Positions 6,620 to 13,724 are shown, numbered from the stretch's first letter. The stretch is DNA of 14,926 bases from Streptosporangiaceae bacterium (GCA_025934635.1 JAICWX010000218.1:1-14926), one strand, 5' to 3'. Translations and numbers: made by a program. Notes: generated from the sequence alone by a model not told the origin.

Positions 6620-7078
6620 ATGGCCATAGACAGCCAGGCTGAGATCGCCGCCTCAGTAGGCGCCCTGCAAGACCTCGGCCCCGGCTACGACCAGGCTCTG
6701 GCCGAGGGGCTGGTGGAGCGCATCGGCGCGGACATCGACAAGCGGATCGCGGCTCAGATCGGCGAGCGGGTCACGGCGGAGGTGGACAGCCGCGTCCTGA
6801 CCCAGCTGGACCGGTACGCCGGATGCAGGCACCAGCGCCGCCGGGCCAAGCGGATGGCCAGGGACGAACGACGAAAGATCCGGGCCGAACGGGTGGACCA
6901 GTCCGCCCGGCAATCCTTCCTGCTGGCCGTGGGGTCAATGGCGACCGCCCTGTTCGTGACCGCGATCGTGCTCACGGCATCGCCGGGTATCGCCGCCATC
7001 ATGCTCATGGCCTTCATCTGGGTCATCGTCGGCGCCGTCAACGTGGCCCACACCATGCGCAAGCGCCCGCCCCAGTAG
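6620..7078 (+). CDS. Small membrane protein with charged helical N-terminal half, unknown function
   Basis: A 152-residue protein that I cannot name. The first half is amphipathic and charged (YDQALAEGLVERIGADIDKR, then IAAQIGERVTAEVDSRV), predicted to be helical and possibly coiled-coil. A strongly basic stretch of RRRAKRMARDERRKIRAER follows. Two hydrophobic segments, roughly residues 95-117 and 120-141 around a short SPG turn, form a C-terminal membrane hairpin, with a basic tail RKRPPQ. By the positive-inside rule both termini would be cytoplasmic. Two ATGs are adjacent at 6617 and 6620; GGAGG at 6610-6614 is better spaced for the second. It is divergent from the metallo-hydrolase gene and stands alone on the plus strand. 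Confidence 0.75.
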   Translation: MAIDSQAEIAASVGALQDLGPGYDQALAEGLVERIGADIDKRIAAQIGERVTAEVDSRVLTQLDRYAGCRHQRRRAKRMARDERRKIRAERVDQSARQSFLLAVGSMATALFVTAIVLTASPGIAAIMLMAFIWVIVGAVNVAHTMRKRPPQ

Positions 7079-7092
7079 CCGTCGGCGGCCGG

Positions 7093-7625
7093 TCACGCTC
7101 CGGACAGCCCGGCGGCCTTCAGGGCCAGCGCGCGGGCCCGCTCGATGTCGTAGTTCTTGCGGGTGACCAGCTTCTGCGCGAACAGGCCGCCGCCGGACTG
7201 CAGGTTCGTCACCTGATGCCAGCCGCCGAGCGCGTCCGCCGTGAGGTCGCGGATGGCGTGGAACAGCTTGGACCGGTGCCGCACCATCGTGCTGAAGTTG
7301 GCCGCGCCGTGATACTTGGCCACGTTGGTGAACATGTCGTCCGGGTAGTAGTAGCCCTCCGGCGTCGCGTGGATCATCATCTCGTCGATCTTCTCGCGCA
7401 CGTGCGGGACCCGGCTCAGGCCGTTGGCCTCGGCGATCAGGCTGGCCAGCCCGACCAGCTCGTCGGCCTGGGGAACCATGAAGGACACCCCGCCGAGCCG
7501 CTCCGACAGGCCCAGCGAGTGCGCGAACACCGCGGCGTGGGCGAGCCGACCGGCACCGCGCAGGCGATGGCGTAGTCGGGTTTTATGAATGTGATGCCTA
7601 CGTCATATCTGTGAGCGCGCCCTTG
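7093..7625 (-). pseudogene. HpaB-family flavoprotein (4-hydroxyphenylacetate hydroxylase / 4-hydroxybutyryl-CoA dehydratase type), C-terminal remnant
   Basis: The last part reads AHAAVFAHSLGLSERLGG, then VSFMVPQADELVGLASLI, HVREKIDEMMIHATPEGYY and a DIERARALALKAAGL end. This matches the C-terminal helical domain of HpaB/4HBCD-like flavoproteins, normally about 480-520 residues. Only about 150 residues remain. In a second frame just upstream (about 7545-7600) FIKPDYAIACAVPVGSP resembles the middle of the same family, so the core appears to have been removed by an internal deletion that also shifted the frame. The first in-frame start would be a GTG at 7530. It follows the enoyl-CoA hydratase gene and was probably the last gene of that operon. 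No function is expected. Confidence 0.65.
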
Positions 7626-8411
7626 TCAGGGCTCGCTGCGGCCTGCTTGCGCGCGGCCGCGTTCGGTCACCGCGGCGCGGCGGCGGCCGGTCTCGGCCAG
7701 GTCCAGGCCGGACTGGCTCCAGGCCCGGGCCGTGCGTTCCTCTACGGCGTAGCCGCCGGCCACCACCTCGGCCTCGGTCTGGCGGTAGGAGGCGAGCAGG
7801 GCCTGCACGGCCCGCGCGTCGTTGCCCGCGATGGCGGTGGCGATCTCGCGGGCCCGGGTGAGCAGGTCCGCGTGCGGCACCACCTCGCTGACCAGCCCGG
7901 CCGTGAGCGCCTGGTCAGCGGGCAGGAAGTCGCCGGTGAAGCTCATCTGGCGGGCCCGGGACCGGCCCACCGCGAGCGGCAGCAGGACGGACAGTCCCCA
8001 GCCGGGCAGCACGCCGACCCGGGCGTGGGTATCGGCGAAGACAGCCCGGTCGGAGCAGATGACGATGTCGCAGTTGAGCACCAGCTCGAGCCCGCCGGTG
8101 ACGGCGGCGCCGTTCACCGCCGCGATGACCGGCTTGCTGACCGGCGCCCACGGCCCGGTCCCGCCGGACGCCGCCGCGCGCAGGACCGACGTCTGCTGGC
8201 CTAGCTCCTTGAGGTCCACGCCGGCACAGAAGGCCGGGTCGGCGCCGGTCAGGATGACCGCGCGGACCTCGTCGTCGATCTCGACGGTGGCCATCGCCTC
8301 GCCGAGGCGGGCCAGCAGCTCGCCGCTGATCGCGTTGCGGGACGCGGGCCGGTTGAGCGTGACCGTGGCGACCGGGCCCTCGACGGTCAGCCGGACGACG
8401 GGTTCAGTCAT
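7626..8411 (-). CDS. Enoyl-CoA hydratase/isomerase family protein (crotonase)
   Basis: A 261-residue crotonase of normal length. LNRPASRNAIS and DPAFCAGVDL (oxyanion-hole and CoA-binding loop), VNGAAVTGGLELVLNCDI and the VLPGWGLSVLL region are in the expected order. Glu109, in GGLELV, matches the first catalytic glutamate of rat crotonase (Glu144). The second one, 20 residues later, is replaced by His129 in FADTHARVG, so a plain syn-hydration mechanism is not assured; isomerase or another crotonase activity is possible. The ATG overlaps the acyl-CoA dehydrogenase stop as ATGA, and GAGGAG sits 8 nt upstream. The stop is at 7626-7628. It is the third gene of the leftward degradation operon. Confidence 0.92.
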   Translation of the reverse strand: MTEPVVRLTVEGPVATVTLNRPASRNAISGELLARLGEAMATVEIDDEVRAVILTGADPAFCAGVDLKELGQQTSVLRAAASGGTGPWAPVSKPVIAAVNGAAVTGGLELVLNCDIVICSDRAVFADTHARVGVLPGWGLSVLLPLAVGRSRARQMSFTGDFLPADQALTAGLVSEVVPHADLLTRAREIATAIAGNDARAVQALLASYRQTEAEVVAGGYAVEERTARAWSQSGLDLAETGRRRAAVTERGRAQAGRSEP

Positions 8412-9643
8412 CGGGGGCGCTCCTCGAAGGGCCGGTCGGCGTACGGGTCGCGGTCGCGGGGCAGGCCGAGGACGCGCTCGCCGATGATGTTGCGCTGGAT
8501 CTCGCTGGTGCCGCCGGCGATGCTCAGGATCTTGCCGGACAGGAAGTCGTGCACCGCGCCGGCCGCGTTCTCGTCGGAGGCGTCCCAGGCGATCGCGTCG
8601 CCGGGCTCGGCCTCGGTCGCCAGCAGGCCGAGGGTCACCTCGAGCTGGGCGTGGGTGAGCTTGCGAATGGACCCCTCGGCGCCGGGCTCGGCTTTCCCGA
8701 GCGCGGCAAAGGCCCGTACCGTGGCCATCTGCAACGCCCGTTCGGTAATAAAGGCCTGCATGATCCGGTCGCGCAGCACGGGGTCGGCCCAGGCCCCCGT
8801 CTGCCGGGCCCGGCTGGCGATCGCGTCGGCCTGGCCGGGCCCGACGCCGGGCCGGCCGGACAGCCCGCTGCGCTCCTGCATCAGCGTGCTGATGCCGACC
8901 GACCAGCCGAGGCCTTCGGGGCCGAGCCGGTCGGTGTCCGGCACCTCCACGTCGGTGAAGAACACCTCGCCGAACTCGGAGCCGCCGTTGAGCTGGCGCA
9001 GCGGCCGGACCTCGACGCCGGGGCTGTGCATGTCGAGCAGGAAGTAGGTGATGCCGCGGTGCTTGGGCTGGGACGGGTCGGTGCGCGCCATCAGCAGGCC
9101 GAAGTCGGCCCGGTCGGAGTAGGAGCTCCACACCTTCTGCCCGTTGACCACCCAGTGGTCGCCGTCCTTCACCGCCCGGGTGCGCAGGGAGGCCAGGTCC
9201 GAGCCCGCGCCGGGCTCGGAGAACAGCTGGCACCAGCGATGCTCGCCCAGGGCGAGCGGCGGCAGGAAGCGCTGCTTCTGCTCGTCGGTGCCCCACTCGA
9301 TGATCGTCGGCCCGGCCAGCGCCAGGCCGATGAACTCGTCGGCCGGCCGGTCCGCGCGCAGCCGGGTGAGCTCGTCGGTGACGACGGCAGCCGCGGCGGC
9401 GGCCAGCCCGAGGCCGCCGTACTCGGCCGGCCAGCCCGGCGTGGCCAGGCCGGATTCGCCGAGCTCGGCGTACCAGGCCCGGGCGACGGCCTGGTCGGCG
9501 AGGATGCGGGCGAGCGCGGCCTGGTCGCCGTCGAGGGCGGCCCGGCGCCACGGCGCGGGCAGGTGGTCCTCCAGCCAGCTCCGGACCCGGGCGCCCAGCG
9601 CATCCAGGTCCCCTGAGGCCAGTCCGGTGAGGTCGATCGGCAT
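8408..9643 (-). CDS. Acyl-CoA dehydrogenase (large subunit-type, FadE)
   Basis: A 411-residue protein starting MPIDLTGLASGDLDAL. The N-terminal helical domain leads to GLATPGWPAEYGGLGL, then the flavin-contacting CQLFSEPGAGSDLASL and VVNGQKVWSSYSDRADFG in the beta domain. The C-terminal domain ends with FLSGKILSIAGGTSEIQRNI and GERVLGLPRD. All FAD and acyl-CoA landmarks of the family are visible. The start follows the upstream partner's stop with one base between (TGAGATG) and overlaps the crotonase by 4 nt. The adjacent shorter acyl-CoA dehydrogenase suggests an alpha2beta2 heterotetramer like those used by actinobacteria for sterol side chains and other bulky acyl-CoAs. Substrate is unproven. 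An open frame extending upstream beyond 9643 belongs to another reading of the neighbour and is not used. Confidence 0.92.
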   Translation of the reverse strand: MPIDLTGLASGDLDALGARVRSWLEDHLPAPWRRAALDGDQAALARILADQAVARAWYAELGESGLATPGWPAEYGGLGLAAAAAAVVTDELTRLRADRPADEFIGLALAGPTIIEWGTDEQKQRFLPPLALGEHRWCQLFSEPGAGSDLASLRTRAVKDGDHWVVNGQKVWSSYSDRADFGLLMARTDPSQPKHRGITYFLLDMHSPGVEVRPLRQLNGGSEFGEVFFTDVEVPDTDRLGPEGLGWSVGISTLMQERSGLSGRPGVGPGQADAIASRARQTGAWADPVLRDRIMQAFITERALQMATVRAFAALGKAEPGAEGSIRKLTHAQLEVTLGLLATEAEPGDAIAWDASDENAAGAVHDFLSGKILSIAGGTSEIQRNIIGERVLGLPRDRDPYADRPFEERPR

Positions 9644-9644
9644 C

Positions 9645-10769
9645 TCAGATCCCCGTCCCGATGATCGATTCGAGCTGGTGGCGGTGCTCCCGCGGTGTCC
9701 GCAGCACGGCGGCGTCGGCGCGGGCCCGGCGCAGGTACCGGTGTGCGTGGTGTTCCCAGGTGATCGCCATGCCGCCGTGCACCTGGATGGCGTCCAGCGC
9801 CGTCTCCAGGTAGGCCTCCGAGCAGTACGCCCCGGCGACCGCGGCGCCGAGCCCGGCCGCGTCCGAGCCGGGTGGCTGCCAGGCGGCCCAGGCCGCCGCG
9901 GCCGAGGCCAGCTCGGTGCGGGCCGCCATGTCAGCCAGCCGGTGCTTGACACCCTGGAACTTGCCGATGGGCTGGCCGAACTGGACCCGGGTCTTGGCGT
10001 ACTCGACCGCGGCGTCGAGCAGGGCCCGGCTCCCGCCGACCTGCTCGGCGGCGAGGAAGGTCGTGCCAGCTTGCAGAGCGCGCTCCACCGCGGCCCAGCC
10101 CTGGCCGGCTTCACCGACCCGGCGGGCCGGGGCGTCCCGTAGCGTGACCCGGGCCATCGGCCGGGATCCGTCGAGCACCTCCAGCGGCGTGACCTCGACA
10201 CCGTCGCCTGACTCGGCCAGGAACAGCGAGATCCCGGCGTCCTCGCGGGCGGCGACGACCAGCAGGCCGGCTCCGGCCGCGCTCAGGACCGTCTCTTTGG
10301 TCCCGGTCAGGCGTGTGGACCCGGCGACGGTCGTGGCCACGTCTTCGGGCTGCCAGCGGCGGGTGCCTTCGGTGACGGCCAGCGCGGCCACCTTTGTCCC
10401 TTCGGCCAGGGCGGCCAGTGCCTCGGCGGCCACGTCACCGCCCGCGGCCAGCAGCGCCTCGGTGGCGAGCACGGCCGAGGCGAGCAGCGGGCCGCCGACG
10501 ACGGCCCGGCCGAGTTCCTCGGCCGCGATGGCCAGCTCCAGCCGGGAGAACCCGGAGCCGCCGTGCTCCTCGGGGATCACGAGGCCGGGCAGGCCCAGTT
10601 CATCGGTCCAGGTGCGCCACAGCTCGCGTTCCCTCTGCTCCTGCGAATCCGGCGAGGGAGCGCAGGCCAGCGGCGCGCGGGACTCGGTCAGCTTACGCAC
10701 CACCGCGCGGAACTCCTCGTGCTCCGCGGTCCAGTGGAAAGGTGCCGCATCGGCGGGGTCCGCGTTCAT
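9645..10769 (-). CDS. Acyl-CoA dehydrogenase (small subunit-type partner, FadE)
   Basis: A 374-residue protein with the N-terminal helical domain (FHWTAEHEEFRAVVRKL, LGLPGLVIPEEHGGSGFSRL), a divergent beta domain without the canonical G-A-G-S-D flavin loop, and a C-terminal domain containing YAKTRVQFGQPIGKFQGVKH, then ALDAIQVHGGMAITWEHHAH. Glu339 in ITWEH matches the catalytic base position of FadE partners whose glutamate lies in the Q-(I/V)-H-G-G segment. The weakened flavin loop fits the split-active-site heterotetrameric type. The ATG at 10767-10769 was chosen because a longer frame to 10931 would run across the kinase remnant and the promoter. No strong ribosome-binding site precedes it, in agreement with a leaderless transcript. 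First gene of the operon. Confidence 0.9.
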   Translation of the reverse strand: MNADPADAAPFHWTAEHEEFRAVVRKLTESRAPLACAPSPDSQEQRERELWRTWTDELGLPGLVIPEEHGGSGFSRLELAIAAEELGRAVVGGPLLASAVLATEALLAAGGDVAAEALAALAEGTKVAALAVTEGTRRWQPEDVATTVAGSTRLTGTKETVLSAAGAGLLVVAAREDAGISLFLAESGDGVEVTPLEVLDGSRPMARVTLRDAPARRVGEAGQGWAAVERALQAGTTFLAAEQVGGSRALLDAAVEYAKTRVQFGQPIGKFQGVKHRLADMAARTELASAAAAWAAWQPPGSDAAGLGAAVAGAYCSEAYLETALDAIQVHGGMAITWEHHAHRYLRRARADAAVLRTPREHRHQLESIIGTGI

Positions 10770-10776
10770 GGAACCG

Positions 10777-10805
10777 ACCCAATCTTTTACCGACAGCGAT
10801 GTCAA
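10777..10805 (-). promoter_or_regulatory. Promoter of the acyl-CoA dehydrogenase operon, probably leaderless
   Basis: The minus strand carries TTGACA (10800-10805), a 17-bp spacer and TTGGGT (10777-10782), followed by 7 bases and then the ATG at 10769. The -35 hexamer is a perfect consensus and the -10 hexamer weakly fits TANNNT. A start point 7 bases after the -10 element would be the A of the ATG itself, so the mRNA would be leaderless. The lack of a Shine-Dalgarno sequence is consistent. The -35 hexamer lies exactly at the edge of the kinase remnant. Confidence 0.55.
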
Positions 10806-11231
10806 CCGGGCCGTGATCTGCTGGCCCGGCACGACCGGCCGCTGTGCCAGGCCCTCGCGCGATTCGACGGCCTGCTCGACCGGGTCTCGAAAGCCGGCGG
10901 CCCCTGCGTCATCACGCACGGCGAGCCGCACCCCGGCAACCTGCTGCGCACCCGGACCGGATTGCGCCTGATCGACTGGGACATGACCGCGCTGGCCCGG
11001 CCCGAGCGAGACCTATGGCGGGTGATCTCAGATGACCAGGACGCCGCACGGTACTCGCAGCTGACCGGGCGGACGGTCAGCCAGGACGCACTGGCACTGT
11101 ACCGGCTGCGCTGGGACCTCGACGACATAGCCGGATTCCTGGCCCAGATCCGCAGTCCGCACCAGCAGACGACGGACACACTCGAGTCCTGGACCGAACT
11201 CCAGAAAACCCTGGAAACAATCACGCGATAA
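10806..11231 (+). pseudogene. Aminoglycoside-phosphotransferase-like kinase, C-terminal lobe remnant
   Basis: The frame carries LLARHDRPLCQALARFDGLL, then VITHGEPHPGNLL (the Brenner catalytic motif, H-G-E-x-H-x-x-N), GLRLIDWDMTALARPERDLW (the D-W-D metal-binding motif) and a normal helical C-terminal tail ending LQKTLETITR. About 140 residues are present against 280-320 for the family. The N-lobe with nucleotide-binding lysine is absent: before about 10806 the open frame is only the shadow of the acyl-CoA dehydrogenase gene. It is a 5'-deleted gene, probably of the spectinomycin/aminoglycoside phosphotransferase type, and cannot bind ATP normally. It converges on the TPR regulator. Confidence 0.7.
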
Positions 11232-11313
11232 CGCAACCAGCGGCAACAGTGGCAGTTGCGTCTTCGCTGATGATGATCTGGTATTTCAGCACATAGACGC
11301 GGTAAGGAGCCGG

Positions 11314-11328
11314 TGACAGGCGCTGTCA
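11314..11328 (-). other. Small hairpin TGACAG/CTGTCA at the end of the TPR regulator gene
   Basis: TGACAG (11314-11319) and CTGTCA (11323-11328) form a 6-bp stem with a 3-nt loop that includes the regulator's TGA stop codon. It lies in the 94-bp gap between the convergent kinase remnant and regulator. A weak terminator role is possible but the stem is short and there is no T-run. Confidence 0.25.
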
Positions 11329-12435
11329 GGAAAGCGCTGGCGGGTCGCTGGCCGTGCAGATCTCCCAAAATGCCTCGGCCAGTTCGCGTGCTTCGGGGAG
11401 GCCGCGTTCGGTGATGGTGTCGATCACCTCGCGAGCCCGCCAATAGTTCGACGGGACCAGCCGCCCGGAGGTCACGGCTTCCAGCGCGGTGCCCGCAGCC
11501 TCGTCGTGCCGCCCGGCCGCGATCAGCGCAAGCGACAGGTCCAGCCGGGCTGAGGCGGCACGGCGTGGACGGGGCGGCCCGTCAACGGCTGATTCCAACC
11601 GGGCGAGCACTTGCCGGGCGATCGGCTCGGCGCCCGGGTCGCCGAGCCAGGACAGCGTCGTCGCCGCGTAGGCCTGGGACTTGGCAGGGTCGTATCGGTA
11701 GTGATGCTCGGGCGCGTCCGGCGGCGGCAGCGGTGAGACGAGCTTCTCGACGCGGGCCAGCGCGGCCCGTGTCTCGGTTCCCGCGCCCAGCCGCGCCCAG
11801 GCCCGGCCTTCCTGGGCGGTGGCTTGGATGAAGGCGCTGCCCTCACGCGGCGCGACCTGCCGGGCGGCCCGGGCGATGTCGGCGGCCTGCCGGTAGTCGC
11901 CGTTGGTGAGCACCTGCCATGCCTGGGTCTCCAGGCACCAGCCGGCGATCTCCGCGTGGCCGGTCTCGCGCGCCAACTGCGCGGCCGTGCGCAGGTGAGC
12001 GGCAGCGGCGTGATCTTTATGCAGGTCGATCAGGCAGGTGGCGGCCAGCAGGGAAAGCCGCGCGCCGGTCACCAGCAGGCGCCGCTGCTGGGCTAGCGTG
12101 GCCCGGGCGTCCAGCAGACCGCCGACATACCCCAGATGCGCCCGCACCCGGCCGAGTAGCTCACCGGGAGGAGTGCCAGGGTAGGCAATGGCGAGGTCGT
12201 CGACGGCCAGCTCCAGCCGCTCGATCACGTTGTTCCCCACGTCGCTAGCCCCGGCACGGCGGGCCAGTTCCAGCGCGGCGATCTCGTCGTCAGCGGCCAG
12301 GATATCCAGCTCGCGAACCCCCAGGCCGCGCGCCTGCATCAGGCGCGCCAGCTCCATCCCGAAAGCACTCATGCCGTCTGTAACCGATCCCGCCTGCGCT
12401 CGCATCGCCGTTGCCTGTATGCCGTTCCCGGCCAT
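11326..12435 (-). CDS. TPR-containing regulator of the actinobacterial XRE type, with most of its HTH apparently deleted
   Basis: A 369-residue protein. Residues 22-41 (MSAFGMELARLMQARGLGVREL) match helix 1 and the turn of the XRE domain that normally opens this family. The next residues (DILAADDEIAALELARRAGA) belong to the linker that usually follows the complete HTH about 60 residues later, so the recognition helix is missing although the frame is preserved. The TPR region is well conserved in feel: LIDLHKDHAAAAHLRTAAQL, AEIAGWCLETQAWQVL, AFIQATAQEGRAWARLGAG, then HHYRYDPAKSQAYAATTLSW and SGRLVPSNYWRAREV. GGAAGGTG precedes the ATG at 12435. The protein is unlikely to bind DNA by the usual route but may still bind partners. 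Divergent from the anti-sigma-type ATPase. Confidence 0.75.
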   Translation of the reverse strand: MAGNGIQATAMRAQAGSVTDGMSAFGMELARLMQARGLGVRELDILAADDEIAALELARRAGASDVGNNVIERLELAVDDLAIAYPGTPPGELLGRVRAHLGYVGGLLDARATLAQQRRLLVTGARLSLLAATCLIDLHKDHAAAAHLRTAAQLARETGHAEIAGWCLETQAWQVLTNGDYRQAADIARAARQVAPREGSAFIQATAQEGRAWARLGAGTETRAALARVEKLVSPLPPPDAPEHHYRYDPAKSQAYAATTLSWLGDPGAEPIARQVLARLESAVDGPPRPRRAASARLDLSLALIAAGRHDEAAGTALEAVTSGRLVPSNYWRAREVIDTITERGLPEARELAEAFWEICTASDPPALS

Positions 12436-12443
12436 ACGGGCAA
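12411..12443. promoter_or_regulatory. Inverted repeat over the TPR regulator start, candidate operator or hairpin
   Basis: TTGCCTGTATGCCG at 12411-12424 and CGGCCATACGGGCAA at 12429-12443 are near-perfect inverted arms (one mismatch and one bulged base) around a 4-bp centre. The repeat spans the regulator's ATG (12433-12435) and lies about 76 bp upstream of the divergent ATPase start. It could be an autoregulatory operator or a start-codon hairpin in the mRNA. The intergenic sequence otherwise shows no clear -35/-10 pair. Confidence 0.4.
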
Positions 12444-12518
12444 CACCTTCCAGGCTACGCCGCGCCCGCAGTTAACTCCCTGTGTTCACACCCACACGCC
12501 AAGCAGAAAGAAAGCCGG

Positions 12519-12944
12519 ATGACGGGGCAGGCAACAGGAGATATGACCGAGGCGCCTACGGCGCAGGCGACTGAACTGGTCCCGCCTTACCAGTGCACCT
12601 TCCCCGGCCGAGCCGACCAGCTCAGCCAGGTACGCCGCGAGATCGCGGGCTATCTGGAGGACTGCCCGGTTGCCGACGACATGGTCCTGATCGCGGACGA
12701 GCTGGCCGCCAACGCCATCGTGCACAGCCGGTCTAAGGGTGGCACCTTAAGCGTCCGCTGCCAGCTGTCCCCCCGGACGGCTCGGATCGAGGTCGAGGAC
12801 ATGGGCGGCCCCTGGCGGCCCCGCCACTGCGATGATCGGCCCCACGGGCTTGACATCATCGAGGCACTTACCGGCCCAGACGGGTGGGGAATTCGGGTAA
12901 CCAGCACTGGCGGACGAACGTCCTGGGCCAGGCTCACGTGGTGA
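12519..12944 (+). CDS. RsbW/SpoIIAB-like ATP-binding protein (anti-sigma-type HATPase)
   Basis: A 141-residue single-domain GHKL ATPase. The N box reads ADELAANAIVHSRS (E-L-x-x-N-A-x-x-H-S), the G1 box EVEDMGGPW and the G2 box PHGLDIIEAL, ending with a WARLTW strand. The absence of a sensor or dimerisation domain places it with the small anti-sigma or regulatory ATPases abundant in actinobacteria, not with histidine kinases. The G1 box has DMGG where D-(N/x)-G-x-G is usual. The ATG at 12519 gives the family length; an ATG at 12543 with AGGAG only two bases upstream is the alternative. It is divergent from the TPR regulator, and such pairs often act together in developmental control. Confidence 0.85.
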   Translation: MTGQATGDMTEAPTAQATELVPPYQCTFPGRADQLSQVRREIAGYLEDCPVADDMVLIADELAANAIVHSRSKGGTLSVRCQLSPRTARIEVEDMGGPWRPRHCDDRPHGLDIIEALTGPDGWGIRVTSTGGRTSWARLTW

Positions 12945-12961
12945 GCATCGGCGCCTGAAAG

Positions 12962-13702
12962 TCACATGAAACGGCCGCCGGTCACTTCCATGACGGTGCC
13001 GGTCATGTAGGAGGACAGGTCGGAGGCGAGGAACAGGGCCACGGTGGCCACCTCGGACGGCTCGCCGGCGCGGCCCATCGGGATCTCGGCCATCTTCTGG
13101 TCCCAGGCTTTCTGCGGCATGGCCTCGGTCATGGCGGAGCGGATGAGGCCGGGCTGGATGGCGTTGACCCGGACGCCGTGGTGGGCCATCTCCTTGGCGG
13201 CGGCCTTGGTCAGGCCCACGATGCCGGCCTTGGCGGCCGAGTAGTTGGTCTGGCCGACCATGCCGACCTTGCCGGACAGGGAGGAGATGTTGACGATCGC
13301 GCCGGACTTGCGCTCGCGCATGATGGCGGCGGCCAGGCGGGTACCGTTCCAGGTGCCCTTGAGGTGCACGTTAATGACGGTGTCGAACTGGTCCTCGGTC
13401 ATGGTGCGCATGGTGGCGTCCCGGGTGATCCCGGCGTTGTTGACCATGATGTCCAGTGAGCCGAACGTGTCCACGGCCCCCGTCACCAGTGCCTCCATCT
13501 CGGCCGCGCTGGTCACGTCGCAGCGCGCCACGGCCGCGACGTCGGCGCCGCCGAGTTTGGCCGCCGCGGCCTGGGTCGCCTCCAAGTCGAGGTCGCCGAG
13601 GACGACCCGCGCGCCTTGCCCGACGAACACCTCCGCGATCGCGAAGCCGATGCCCTGCGCGCCGCCGGTGATGACCGCGGTCTTCCCGTCGAGAATCGCC
13701 AC
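12962..13702 (-). CDS. fabG: FabG-like SDR, 3-oxoacyl-ACP/CoA reductase or 3-hydroxyacyl-CoA dehydrogenase type
   Basis: A 246-residue classical short-chain dehydrogenase. The cofactor motif is TGGAQGIG (residues 12-19), NNAG is at 88-91, and the catalytic tetrad is Asn111, Ser141, Tyr154 and Lys158 in [20 protein letters not shown]. Asp37 in VVLGDLDL favours NAD(H) over NADP(H). The C-terminal [17 protein letters not shown] is typical of FabG proteins. The start is a GTG with AAGGAAGG six to eight bases upstream. The NAD preference and the acyl-CoA dehydrogenase operon nearby make a catabolic 3-hydroxyacyl-CoA dehydrogenase a reasonable alternative to fatty-acid synthesis. It converges on the ATPase gene with 17 bp between stops. 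Confidence 0.92.
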   Translation of the reverse strand: MAILDGKTAVITGGAQGIGFAIAEVFVGQGARVVLGDLDLEATQAAAAKLGGADVAAVARCDVTSAAEMEALVTGAVDTFGSLDIMVNNAGITRDATMRTMTEDQFDTVINVHLKGTWNGTRLAAAIMRERKSGAIVNISSLSGKVGMVGQTNYSAAKAGIVGLTKAAAKEMAHHGVRVNAIQPGLIRSAMTEAMPQKAWDQKMAEIPMGRAGEPSEVATVALFLASDLSSYMTGTVMEVTGGRFM

Positions 13703-13724
13703 GACTGCCTTCCTTTCCGACTCG

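Noticed and set aside
8412..9551. Upstream part of the 641-codon frame that contains the enoyl-CoA hydratase, which could suggest a fusion protein
   Set aside because: The upstream part is an arginine-rich out-of-frame reading of the acyl-CoA dehydrogenase; the hydratase has its own ATG and ribosome-binding site with an ATGA overlap.
8549..9616. A 355-codon open frame on the plus strand
   Set aside because: It lies entirely antisense to the acyl-CoA dehydrogenase, with the G/A/R-rich composition of a shadow frame in high-GC DNA.
10770..10931. N-terminal extension of the small acyl-CoA dehydrogenase
   Set aside because: It would cover the promoter and the antisense of the conserved kinase remnant, and the family starts near MNADPADAAPFHW.
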